Positions 27,028 through 34,312 of a DNA stretch of 64,000 nt are shown piece by piece. Origin of the DNA: Devosia sp. SL43 (lineage in GTDB: Bacteria; Pseudomonadota; Alphaproteobacteria; Rhizobiales; Devosiaceae); contig NZ_CP063401.1 of NCBI RefSeq assembly GCF_021729885.1, forward strand, positions 3,154,501-3,218,500, read 5' to 3'. The number at the start of each line of letters is the position of its first letter. The stretch's first letter is position 1. The translations under genes were made by a program, and so were the position numbers. Below the pieces are notes generated by a model that searched no databases, was not told where the DNA came from, and saw only the letters and a program-made list of their open reading frames with translations.

Positions 27028-27617
27028 TGGCTGGCATCAGAAGCCTGCGCATCGGGCTTTGGATCGTTGTCGCCGTCGTCGCCCTGGCGGCGGGCGGCGG
27101 CGCGCTATTCCTGCGCCAGGGGCCGGCGGACGGCTTCGGCAAGGGCACTTATAGCCTGGTCGATCAGAACGGGAAGGCGGTAGACCAGGCGCTGTTTGCG
27201 GGCCACCCCTCGGCTCTGTTCTTTGGCTTCACCCACTGCCCCGAAGTCTGCCCGACCACCATGGCGGAAATGTCCGGCTGGTTCGAGGCCCTGGGCGAAG
27301 ACGGCAAGGACCTCCGCGCCTACTTCGTCAGCATCGATCCGGAGCGCGACACGCCTGATATTCTCGGTGACTATGTGAGCTGGGTCAGCGATCGCATTAC
27401 CGGCGTTACCGGCACGCCAGAGGAGATCGACAAGATCGCCAAGGCCTGGGGTGTCTACTACAAGCGCGTCCCGCTTGAGGGTGGCGACTACACCATGGAC
27501 CACACCGCATCGGTGTTCCTGCTCGATGCCGCAGGCGAGTTCCAGGGCACCATCGCTTATCGCGAGGATCAGGCGACAGCGCTCGGCAAGCTGCGCAACC
27601 TGCTCGGCAAGTCGTGA
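27027..27617 (+). CDS. SCO family protein (cytochrome oxidase copper assembly)
   Basis: 196 residues: an N-terminal membrane anchor (about 10-30) and a thioredoxin fold. Copper ligands are Cys71 and Cys75 in HCPEVCPTT and His159 in YTMDHTASVFLLD, all present. SIDPERDTP is another family hallmark. It works as a thiol-disulfide reductase and copper donor for cytochrome c oxidase. It is translationally coupled to the PCuAC gene, and together with the DUF2946-like gene it forms a compact copper-delivery cassette. No oxidase subunit is in this window. Confidence 0.94.
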   Translation: MAGIRSLRIGLWIVVAVVALAAGGGALFLRQGPADGFGKGTYSLVDQNGKAVDQALFAGHPSALFFGFTHCPEVCPTTMAEMSGWFEALGEDGKDLRAYFVSIDPERDTPDILGDYVSWVSDRITGVTGTPEEIDKIAKAWGVYYKRVPLEGGDYTMDHTASVFLLDAAGEFQGTIAYREDQATALGKLRNLLGKS

Positions 27618-27752
27618 CGAACTGCCCGGTCCGTCAAAGTCGGGCCGGGCTTCAAAGAGGTGGGGTGACCCGCGCTGCAATGGGCGAGGTTGCAAGGGGG
27701 TGACGTCACTGCGCTTCGTGCTAGGCTATTGCAAAAGCACAGGAGCTGCGTC

Positions 27753-28151
27753 GTGAAGCCATCGATCTCCATCATCACCATCGGTGTCGACGACCTCGAG
27801 CGCGCCTTCGTGTTCTATCGCGCTCTGTTCGACATGGACGACGAGCAGATCGGCGCCGGCGAAGACCATGTCGCCTTCTTCTTCGACGACGATTTTTCCT
27901 TCGTGCTGTTCCCGCGCGATCAGATCGCCCAGACGGCTGGCAAGGATGTCGCGATATCAGGTTCCCCCGGCTTCGTGCTGAGCCATCAAGCCGGCAGTCC
28001 GGCCGAGGTCGATGACATCCTGCGCAAGGTGCTGGCCGGCGGCGGCGCCATCATCACCCAGGGCACCCAGACGGAATGGGGCTATTCGGCGTATTTTGAG
28101 GATACCGAAGGCAATGTGTGGGAGTTGATGGCCCAGCCGGCGGCGAACTGA
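27753..28151 (+). CDS. VOC family protein (glyoxalase/dioxygenase fold)
   Basis: 132 residues from GTG 27753, chosen because AGGAG lies ten bases upstream and the protein then begins MKPSISIITIGVDDLERA, the usual VOC opening. The frame extends upstream to 27690 without homology-like sequence. The C-terminal half ends YFEDTEGNVWELMAQP, matching the paired beta-alpha-beta-beta-beta module. VOC proteins are metal-dependent or metal-free enzymes or resistance proteins; the specific role is unknown. Its stop is followed eight bases later by the long inverted repeat at 28160. Confidence 0.85.
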   Translation: MKPSISIITIGVDDLERAFVFYRALFDMDDEQIGAGEDHVAFFFDDDFSFVLFPRDQIAQTAGKDVAISGSPGFVLSHQAGSPAEVDDILRKVLAGGGAIITQGTQTEWGYSAYFEDTEGNVWELMAQPAAN

Positions 28152-28159
28152 CGTACTGT

Positions 28160-28288
28160 GCCACGCCCTCGTAGTTCGAGGCGCTGAAGAAGCGCACCTC
28201 ACCATGAGGGCTGTTGTTGGATCGAGTATCAGTAGCCCTCATGGTGAGGTGCGAGTTCTTCGCGAGCCTCGAACCACGAGGGCGTGGC
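28160..28288. repeat. Long inverted repeat, copy A (~129 bp)
   Basis: The element begins GCCACGCCCTCG and ends CGAGGGCGTGGC. Its arms, about 52 bases each, are nearly perfect reverse complements (for example CGCACCTCACCATGAGGGCT against AGCCCTCATGGTGAGGTGCG) around a loop of about 24 bases. A second copy with a few differences lies at 32742-32872. Copy A fills the gap between two convergent genes and would fold into a very stable hairpin on either strand, so it may act as a two-way terminator. No open frame is present. Confidence 0.9.
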
Positions 28289-28296
28289 GCTGAACC

Positions 28297-29853
28297 CTAA
28301 AACCCGCCGCCCGTCTTGAAGCCCGAATGCTTGCGTGTGCCGACCGAGCCGGTGCGCGGGCGCGAAAAGCCGCCGCCGCCGCTGTTGGAGCTGCCGCCGG
28401 TCCAACCGCCGCCGAAGCCGCCATTGTTGGGCTTGCTCTTTGTGCTGCCGCCGCCGCCAAAGCTGGAATCGGGCCAGTTGAAGGTGCTGCCGCCATTGTC
28501 GGGCCAGGGATTGTTCGACTGCCGGCCATTGTTGGGCAGACCGACGCCGCCGCCCCAGTCGGAGGTGCCGGCGCTCCAGTTCTGGCTGCGCTGCCACTGG
28601 TCCCAGTAGGATGCCGCCGAGATGCCGCCGCGCAGGAAATCGTTCAGCAGGTCGCCGACCAGCTTGTCCTCGCGGAAGGTCGAGCGCGGGTCGTCGAAGC
28701 GCTGCTTCTTGAATTCCCACTGGATGTCTTCGAGCTCGCGACGGCGGGCGGCCAGGGTCTTGAGCCGCTCCTTCTGGTCGGCCGTCTCGGCATCTTCTTC
28801 CTTGGCGCGGGCGCGGGCATCGTCGATCTGGGCGACGATGGTGTCGTCCTGCCCGGTGCGGGTCTTGCGCGCATCGGCCAGCAGCGTTCGGATATCCTCG
28901 CGGCCCAGGGCGACCGCCAGTTCCGACAGCGCTCCCGCGAAGGCCGGATTGTTGCCCTGCGACAGTGCGCTCAGCGTCTTGGTTGCTTCGTCGCGCTTGT
29001 CTTCGATAGCCACCATCTGCGCGTCGAGCGCGTCGATACGCTGCTGTGCCGCGCTCATGGCGTCGCGGATCGGCTTGCCGCCGGCGGCGTCAATGGCCTG
29101 CGCCTCGAGTGCATCCACCTCGGCCTCGGCCGCCTTGGCGATGGCGATCTGCCGTTCGGCATGTTCGCGCAGCCGCAGCGGAATTTCGTTGAGCATGGCG
29201 AAGTTGGGTCGCGCCTTGTGGAAGCCGACAATGCCGGCGACCAGGCCATCGAGATAGCGGATCAGGTTGTTGGCGCGATAGCTGGCCGTGCCGTAGCCAG
29301 CCTCCCACAGATAGAGGAATAGCGGATCGTCGCGATAGGGCTTGCCCTTGGCATCGCGGTCGGCCTCGGCCTGCTCGGTCTTGCGCATGGACTGCGCGGC
29401 GACATCGGCCAGTTCGGTCGCCTGGTTGCGCTTGGCGGCAAAGGCGGGGTCGCGCGCTATGGTCGCGCCGAGCTTGGCGGCCAGCGTCTTGAGTTCGGCT
29501 TGGTGGCCTTCGAACTGCTTGAGCGCTTCTGCGCGTTCTGCCGTCAGCCGACCCAAAGTCGCGTCGCTCTCGGCAACGTCCTTTTCGGCTTTGCTGAGGT
29601 CCTTGGCATGCGCCTTGAGCTGTTCGCGTGCCTTGGCTTCGGCGGCAGAGATGGCGCCGTCGAGTTCGCCCTGGACCGACGGGTCGAGACGCAGTTGCGC
29701 CAGCTGCCGGAACAGCTCGGCTTCGCTTTCCTTGATCTTGGCAACGCGCTCGGCCGACCGGGCGAGGCGGGTCGATAGATCGTCCTCCTCGCGGCGGATG
29801 TCGCGCATCGCCTCGTCGAGGCTGGCCAGGGCTTCGGGACCGCGGATGCTCAT
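28297..29853 (-). CDS. Coiled-coil protein with glycine-rich tail, function unknown
   Basis: 518 residues, no signal peptide and no membrane helix. Residues 1-160 and 225-390 are charged, Ala/Glu/Lys/Arg-rich heptad-like segments, consistent with long coiled coils. Between them is a short non-coiled stretch (DDPLFLYLWEAGYGTASYRAN, about 175-195) with conserved-looking aromatics. From about 405 the tail is low-complexity: Gly, Ser, Asn and Trp with repeated NNG, GGGG and WPD elements, ending in an Arg/Lys and Gly patch. It is the last of three genes in one minus-strand operon, starting four bases after the DUF6384-like stop. I do not recognise a characterised family. Confidence 0.75.
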   Translation of the reverse strand: MSIRGPEALASLDEAMRDIRREEDDLSTRLARSAERVAKIKESEAELFRQLAQLRLDPSVQGELDGAISAAEAKAREQLKAHAKDLSKAEKDVAESDATLGRLTAERAEALKQFEGHQAELKTLAAKLGATIARDPAFAAKRNQATELADVAAQSMRKTEQAEADRDAKGKPYRDDPLFLYLWEAGYGTASYRANNLIRYLDGLVAGIVGFHKARPNFAMLNEIPLRLREHAERQIAIAKAAEAEVDALEAQAIDAAGGKPIRDAMSAAQQRIDALDAQMVAIEDKRDEATKTLSALSQGNNPAFAGALSELAVALGREDIRTLLADARKTRTGQDDTIVAQIDDARARAKEEDAETADQKERLKTLAARRRELEDIQWEFKKQRFDDPRSTFREDKLVGDLLNDFLRGGISAASYWDQWQRSQNWSAGTSDWGGGVGLPNNGRQSNNPWPDNGGSTFNWPDSSFGGGGSTKSKPNNGGFGGGWTGGSSNSGGGGFSRPRTGSVGTRKHSGFKTGGGF

Positions 29854-29857
29854 AGAC

Positions 29858-30796
29858 CTACCACTGCGTCACCGCTCCGCCGGAAACCGGCACATTGTAT
29901 TCCACATCGAGGAAGCCATCCGACTTCCGGCCGATTTCGTTATTCTGGATGATGCCGTCGTCGCGCTTGTCGGCGACCACCGAGTCGTAGACTGCCTCGG
30001 ACACGCGCACGCCCCACTTGGACACGACTTCGGTTTCGCCATTCTCTTCGTTGAGAATGGGCAGGTCCAGCGTGTTGCCGTCGGTGTCGAGCGCCTCCAC
30101 CACCAGATAATAGTTGGTGGCCTCGGTATTATTGTCGGGGATGACCCAGAAGCCGGACTGTTCGTCCGAGCGATTGACCACGCGCAGGGAATATTCCTGC
30201 CGCAGCAGGTCACGCAGGGCGGTGAGATCGGCGACAGCCGCCTCGGCGGCGGTACGGTTGCCCTCGGCGGCAAAGGTCTGGCCGCGCGTGCGGATCGCCT
30301 CGGCGCGAACCACGGCCTGTTGCACCTTGGTTTCTTCAAAGATCGTCTGGTAGAGCGCATCCATCTGCGCCGGCAGGCCCTCTGCCAGCTCGATCCGGGC
30401 CGCTTCGATCTGGCCATTCTGATAGGGCTGCCAGATGCCGAACCAGCCGATAGCGGCGACCAGCACCACTCCGGCCACTGCCAGCACCGGCCGGCCCCAG
30501 CTTTTGCGCCCGACATAGAGCCGGGCCAATGTGGTGCCGAAACCGGGCGGCGGCGCATCGTAGACGAAACGGCTTTCCTGCAAGGCCGCCACACCCTCCT
30601 TGAGGATATGGTCGGACACTTCGATGCCCTGGTCGTGGTAGATTTGGCGCAGCTTGTCGATCAGCTGCGCTTCCTTGGCATCGGTGCCGAGCTCACGCGT
30701 AGCCAGGTCCTGCCGGTGACGGAGCGTGTCGACCACGTCCATCGCCAGCATGACTTCGTCGAGAGGTGCAACAGGCTTGGCTGTTACGTCACTCAC
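29858..30796 (-). CDS. DUF6384-like membrane-anchored protein
   Basis: 312 residues. The N-terminal cytoplasmic part (1-100) includes DEVMLAMDVVDTLRHRQ and YHDQGIEVSDHILKEGVAAL. One membrane helix lies at 103-122 (VLAVAGVVLVAAIGWFGIW). The remainder would be periplasmic: a helical region to about 200 and a beta-rich C-terminal domain with SGFWVIPDNN and ILNEENGETEVVSKWGVRV. It resembles the uncharacterised DUF6384 family in layout (from memory, unverified). It lies between the helical protein upstream (14-bp gap) and the glycine-rich protein downstream (4-bp gap), so the three should be made together. Confidence 0.75.
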   Translation of the reverse strand: MSDVTAKPVAPLDEVMLAMDVVDTLRHRQDLATRELGTDAKEAQLIDKLRQIYHDQGIEVSDHILKEGVAALQESRFVYDAPPPGFGTTLARLYVGRKSWGRPVLAVAGVVLVAAIGWFGIWQPYQNGQIEAARIELAEGLPAQMDALYQTIFEETKVQQAVVRAEAIRTRGQTFAAEGNRTAAEAAVADLTALRDLLRQEYSLRVVNRSDEQSGFWVIPDNNTEATNYYLVVEALDTDGNTLDLPILNEENGETEVVSKWGVRVSEAVYDSVVADKRDDGIIQNNEIGRKSDGFLDVEYNVPVSGGAVTQW

Positions 30797-30810
30797 CGAG
30801 ACGCGTCCCC

Positions 30811-32037
30811 TTACTTGCGGGTTTCGAGCAGCAGCGCATTGCCTTCAGCGGCAAGAGCCGCAAGGCGCCGCTTGCCGTCCTCCACCGCATCGCGGATTTC
30901 GGCCGAATTCTTGGTCGAGGCCACGCGCATCTCGTTGATGATGAGGCGGCTCTTCTCCTGGAAGTTGACCACCGAATCGACCAGCTTCTTGACCGCGTCG
31001 GCGCGGACTGTCGGGCCATAGCCGGCGCGCACGGCCTCTTCGGTCACCTTGTCGCCGATTTCGGATAGGGTCTCGAGGCTCTTGCTCATCCCTTCCTTCA
31101 TGGCGTTGAGCGTCTCGGTCGACTCATGCAGGCCGAACATGCCGGTGAACGACGCCGAAAGCGCCGTCAGCACGGTCTCGTTGGTCGAGAAGAACGAGAT
31201 CGACTGCTGATAGACGCGCTCCTTGGCATTGGTCGTCTGCATCAGCCGCGCCATCACCACTTCAGACGTATTGTAGGAGATGGTGAGGTTGTCCGAGAGA
31301 TCCTTGGCGATCTGGTAGCGGCCTTCCTCGTTCTGCATCGCGCGCAGCTTCTCGTCGCGATCCATTTCGAGGCGGGCGCGATCGGCCGGCACGCTGCCGG
31401 CATAGGCAGAGACCGCAGTCGAGGCAGCGGTGAGGATGTTCTTCTTGTCTTCGAGGCGCTTCCCGGCGGTATCAAGCACTTCGAGCGCCATCACTTCCGC
31501 CTGCTTCAGCGCGCCGCGGAAATCGCGATAAGCTTCGAGAATCGTGTGCTCGCGGTCGATCTGGTCCTTGGTGTCGGCGGTGACGGCCAGGTAGGTGTCG
31601 CGGATCTTGTTGAAGCGCTGGGCGATATCGCCGCGGCTGACCTTCATCCACACGTTGGAAGCGCGCTCGAGCAGGTCGAGCTTGTTGTCGGCCAGTTGGT
31701 CGACCATGCCCTTGGCGTCGTCGCGGATGGAATCAAAACCCTTGGTGATCTCTTCGTAGCGCTCGCCGATCTTCATGGCGGCGATCTGCTCGCGCACCAC
31801 TTCGTTGAAGGAGCTGGCCTGGCTGAGGGTCCGGCCAATGAGCACGACGCGGGTTTCGTCCAGTTCGGTGATCTGCTGCAACAGGCCCGTGATCGGCGCT
31901 TCGCCCTGCTGCTCGGGCCACACGCCGAGGTCACGGATGGCATTGACGGCCTTGTCGAGATACTGCAGCGGCTTCTCCGCAACCACGGCGACAGGCGCCA
32001 CTTCGGTTGCCGGTGCGGTTGTCACTTCATTGGCCAT
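30811..32037 (-). CDS. All-helical cytoplasmic protein, first gene of uncharacterised trio
   Basis: 408 residues from ATG 32037, chosen because GGGGAGCGACAAG precedes it; the frame runs further up to 32088. It starts with a Pro/Ala/Val-rich leader (ATEVAPVAVVAEKP), then predicted helices throughout, such as DAKGMVDQLADNKLDLLERA and REHTILEAYRDFRGALKQAE. No membrane segment or signal is visible. Overall layout resembles TelA (toxic-anion resistance) proteins, helical cytoplasmic proteins found with membrane partners, but I cannot find a decisive TelA motif. It heads the operon with the DUF6384-like and glycine-rich genes and is divergent from a CoxG-like gene. Confidence 0.75.
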   Translation of the reverse strand: MANEVTTAPATEVAPVAVVAEKPLQYLDKAVNAIRDLGVWPEQQGEAPITGLLQQITELDETRVVLIGRTLSQASSFNEVVREQIAAMKIGERYEEITKGFDSIRDDAKGMVDQLADNKLDLLERASNVWMKVSRGDIAQRFNKIRDTYLAVTADTKDQIDREHTILEAYRDFRGALKQAEVMALEVLDTAGKRLEDKKNILTAASTAVSAYAGSVPADRARLEMDRDEKLRAMQNEEGRYQIAKDLSDNLTISYNTSEVVMARLMQTTNAKERVYQQSISFFSTNETVLTALSASFTGMFGLHESTETLNAMKEGMSKSLETLSEIGDKVTEEAVRAGYGPTVRADAVKKLVDSVVNFQEKSRLIINEMRVASTKNSAEIRDAVEDGKRRLAALAAEGNALLLETRK

Positions 32038-32272
32038 TCTTGTCGCTCCCCGTTGACGCCGAACCGGCGGCTGCGCCCATTCGCGCACTACATTGCTGCT
32101 GGCCCGCCGCCTGACAATTGCAACCGTCCGGCAGGCCCACTATTTAGACCATATTGGTGCGAAAAAGCCGCACGTAAAGAGCGGAGTGACCAAGCGTGGC
32201 AATCCTTTGTTTCCGTGGGCATAGAGGCCACAATAGGGCCGTGGCGCAACACTTCGGCGACGGTGGCCGCTG
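32038..32272. promoter_or_regulatory. Divergent promoter region between trio and CoxG-like gene
   Basis: This 235-bp gap must hold promoters for both directions. It is moderately AT-richer around 32140-32180. I saw no strong inverted repeat or CtrA-like box in it. Confidence 0.4.
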
Positions 32273-32737
32273 ATGGATTTCGGCGGCCGCTATAAGATAG
32301 CCGCATCGCGGGTCGCCGTATGGGCCGCGCTCAACGATGCCGGCGTGCTCAAGGCGGCGATTCCTGGCTGCCACAAGATCGACTGGGTGAGCGAAACCGC
32401 GCTTGATCTCGAGATCAAGGTCAACCTCGGCGTGGTCCATCCCGTATTCAAGGGCGACCTGTCGCTGTCGGGCATTGTGCCGGCGGAGCGCTACACGCTG
32501 TCAGGCAAGGGCAGGGGCGGCTTGCTCGGGCTGGCCGAGGGCTCGGCCGATATCATCCTGTCCGATGACGGCGAGGATACACTGCTGGTGTTCGAGGCCA
32601 AAGGCGGGGCCTCCGGCCAGATCATGCGGCTGGGCAAAGCCATCATCGGCAACTCGGCGCAGAAGGTGATCGACGGGTTTTTCGAGCGGTTCGGCGCGGC
32701 GATGGGGGCGGAGGTAACGCCGCTAGCGCCGGAGTGA
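32273..32737 (+). CDS. SRPBCC / CoxG family protein
   Basis: 154 residues matching the CO dehydrogenase subunit G (CoxG) branch of the START-like SRPBCC fold. The opening MDFGGRYKIAASRVAVWAALNDAGVLKAAIPGC is the family signature (short stretches MDFGGRY, VWAALND, AAIPGC). A beta-rich middle and a C-terminal helix (AIIGNSAQKVIDGFFERF) complete the fold. CoxG-type proteins anchor or mature molybdenum hydroxylases, but no such enzyme is encoded nearby, so the role here is open. Copy B of the long inverted repeat starts four bases after its stop. Confidence 0.85.
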   Translation: MDFGGRYKIAASRVAVWAALNDAGVLKAAIPGCHKIDWVSETALDLEIKVNLGVVHPVFKGDLSLSGIVPAERYTLSGKGRGGLLGLAEGSADIILSDDGEDTLLVFEAKGGASGQIMRLGKAIIGNSAQKVIDGFFERFGAAMGAEVTPLAPE

Positions 32738-32741
32738 TACT

Positions 32742-32872
32742 GCCACGCCCTCGTGGTTCGAGGCGCTGAAGAACGCGCACCTCACCATGAGGGCTGTTGT
32801 TAGCCCGGAGTATCAGTAGTCCTCATGGTGAGGTGCGAGCTCTTCGCGAGCCTCGAACCACGAGGGCGTGGC
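32742..32872. repeat. Long inverted repeat, copy B (~131 bp)
   Basis: Second copy of the element at 28160-28288: same ends (GCCACGCCCTCG and CGAGGGCGTGGC), near-identical arms, and a loop with different bases. The two copies bracket 4.45 kb holding the uncharacterised trio and the CoxG-like gene. Each copy starts or ends within ten bases of a stop codon. No transposase or target-site duplication was found, so a dispersed REP-like or BIME-like repeat is more likely than a composite transposon. Confidence 0.9.
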
Positions 32873-32879
32873 ACCAGCC

Positions 32880-32894
32880 TTAACCTCTCCTTAA
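32880..32894 (+). promoter_or_regulatory. Exact CtrA-type box TTAA-N7-TTAA
   Basis: TTAA at 32880-32883 and TTAA at 32891-32894 are separated by exactly seven bases (CCTCTCC), matching the CtrA consensus of alphaproteobacteria. Each half reads TTAACC, like the known CtrA half-site. It lies just after repeat copy B and 107 bp (box start to ATG) before the 40-residue ORF at 32987. The flp box at 50740 sits 102 bp before its own start codon. Confidence 0.55.
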
Positions 32895-32986
32895 CCACGC
32901 CCCGATCTGCCCTCAAAGCATCACAATCGGGTGCCCGTTCCTGGCGTAGGAAGAGCTCGTCCTGCTTCCAATTTGAATCAAATGCC

Positions 32987-33109
32987 ATGACAACCCGCAC
33001 CCGCGATACGCTTGCTCTCTTCGCCATCGCCTCGCTGGCCATTCTCGCGGTGCTCTATGCCGATGCCGATCTGGGCCAGATATTCACCGACCTCGCCGCC
33101 CGTTTCTAG
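32987..33109 (+). CDS. Small hydrophobic protein (40 residues), candidate
   Basis: The frame from ATG 32987 encodes 40 residues: a short charged start (MTTRTRDTLA), a hydrophobic segment near 9-24 (LALFAIASLAILAVLYA) and an acidic/amphipathic end (DADLGQIFTDLAARF). This looks like a single-pass membrane microprotein. The ribosome binding site is weak. Support comes from the exact CtrA-type box 107 bp upstream and from the absence of any other use for the region. It might equally be a chance open frame in an intergenic gap of about 560 bp. Confidence 0.45.
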   Translation: MTTRTRDTLALFAIASLAILAVLYADADLGQIFTDLAARF

Positions 33110-33301
33110 GCGTCCGCTCAGCACTTGTGCATTGTTGTGCACCCCGCCCGCGGCGGGGGCACAAATTTTGACCAACCGGAAAAATTTCCGCGATTCCCTC
33201 TTGCAGGCGTCTCGTTTGCACGATTGTATCCTTCGTTAGCGCACAGAGATTGTCCGTTGGCTCGCGCCGACGCTCATGTGCGAGACAGGGAGACTGACCT
33301 C
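33110..33301 (+). promoter_or_regulatory. Upstream region of nucleoside ABC transporter operon
   Basis: This 192-bp gap precedes the bmp gene and probably holds the promoter of the whole nucleoside locus. It contains two inverted repeats: GTGCA-TTGTTG-TGCAC at 33127-33142 with an adjacent GCACTTGTGC, and CGGAAA-AA-TTTCCG at 33177-33190. Either could be an operator. The start codon at 33302 follows AGGGAGACTGACCTC, with GGGAG as ribosome binding site. I did not recognise a riboswitch. Confidence 0.45.
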
Positions 33302-34306
33302 ATGAAATTTTCAACCTTCACCAAGGCTATCGCTGGCGGCGTCGCGCTGAGCGCTGTGCTGACCGGTGCCGCCCTCGCCGAACCCGCGCTGATCTACGAT
33401 CTGGGCGGCAAGTTCGACAAGTCGTTCAACGAGGCCGCCTATAACGGCGCCGAGGAATGGAAGGCCGCTACCGGCGGCACCTATGTCGATGTCGAACTGC
33501 AGAATGACGCGCAGCGCGAACAGGTCCTGCGCCGCTTCGCCAGCCAGGGCGCCAACCCCATCGTCATGATGAGCTTCATGTGGAACGGCGTGCTCGACAC
33601 CATCGCGCCCGACTTCCCGGACACCAACTTCGTCGTGATCGACACCGTTGTCGAAGGCCCGAACGTACAGTCGATCCTGTTCGACGAGCATACCGGTTCG
33701 TACCTGGTGGGCGCACTGGCGGCCATGAAGTCGGAAACCGGCTCGGTCGGCTTTGTCGGCGGCATGGACGTCCCGCTGATCCACAAGTTCTATTGCGGCT
33801 ACGCCCAGGGCGCCAAGGCCGTCAATGCCGACATAAAGATCACCGAAGCCTATACCGGCACCACTCCGGCTGCCTGGAACGACCCGGTGACCGCCGGTGA
33901 ACTGGCTCAGGCCTCGATGGATGCCGGCTCCGACATCGTGTTCGCCGCTGCTGGCGGCTCGGGCCTCGGCGTGCTGCAGGCCATGGCCGATGCCGGCAAG
34001 TACTCGATCGGCGTCGACAGCAACCAGAACTACCTGCATCCCGGCTCGGTCATGACCTCGATGCTCAAGCGCGTCGATACGGCCATCATCACCGCCTTCA
34101 CCGAAGCCGGCGACGACGCTACCTTCAAGCCCGGCGTGACCATTCTGGGCCTCGCCGAAGACGGCGTTGGCTATGCCGTCGACGACAATAACAAGGACCT
34201 CGTCAGCGCCGAAGACATCGCCGCTCTCGATGCTCTCAAGGCCCAGATCGTGGCCGGCGAAGTCGTCGTGCACGATTACACCACCGACTCCACCTGCCCG
34301 CTCTAA
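33302..34306 (+). CDS. BMP family nucleoside-binding protein (ABC transporter)
   Basis: 334 residues, with signal peptide MKFSTFTKAIAGGVALSAVL. This is the periplasmic substrate-binding protein of the BmpA/PnrA family, which binds nucleosides. Characteristic segments are YDLGGKFDKSFNEAAYNGAE after the signal, then DEHTGSYLVGALAAM and GFVGGMDVPLIHKF. It feeds the ATPase and two permeases that follow immediately (gap 6 bp to the ATPase gene). The upstream frame to 33125 is not protein-like. The downstream cdd, PNP and deo genes make nucleosides the most probable substrate. Confidence 0.95.
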   Translation: MKFSTFTKAIAGGVALSAVLTGAALAEPALIYDLGGKFDKSFNEAAYNGAEEWKAATGGTYVDVELQNDAQREQVLRRFASQGANPIVMMSFMWNGVLDTIAPDFPDTNFVVIDTVVEGPNVQSILFDEHTGSYLVGALAAMKSETGSVGFVGGMDVPLIHKFYCGYAQGAKAVNADIKITEAYTGTTPAAWNDPVTAGELAQASMDAGSDIVFAAAGGSGLGVLQAMADAGKYSIGVDSNQNYLHPGSVMTSMLKRVDTAIITAFTEAGDDATFKPGVTILGLAEDGVGYAVDDNNKDLVSAEDIAALDALKAQIVAGEVVVHDYTTDSTCPL

Positions 34307-34312
34307 GCTTAT

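Noticed and set aside
28327..29322. Plus-strand frame of 331 codons opposite the coiled-coil gene
   Set aside because: Gly/Ala-rich start mirrors the low-complexity tail on the other strand. The operon arrangement and spacing support the minus-strand gene.
28160..32872. Composite transposon bounded by the long inverted repeats
   Set aside because: No transposase gene lies between or beside them and no target-site duplication is visible. REP-like dispersed repeats fit better.
33110..33301. Riboswitch upstream of the nucleoside transporter operon
   Set aside because: The region has two simple inverted repeats but not the conserved core of any purine, preQ1 or other riboswitch that I recognise.
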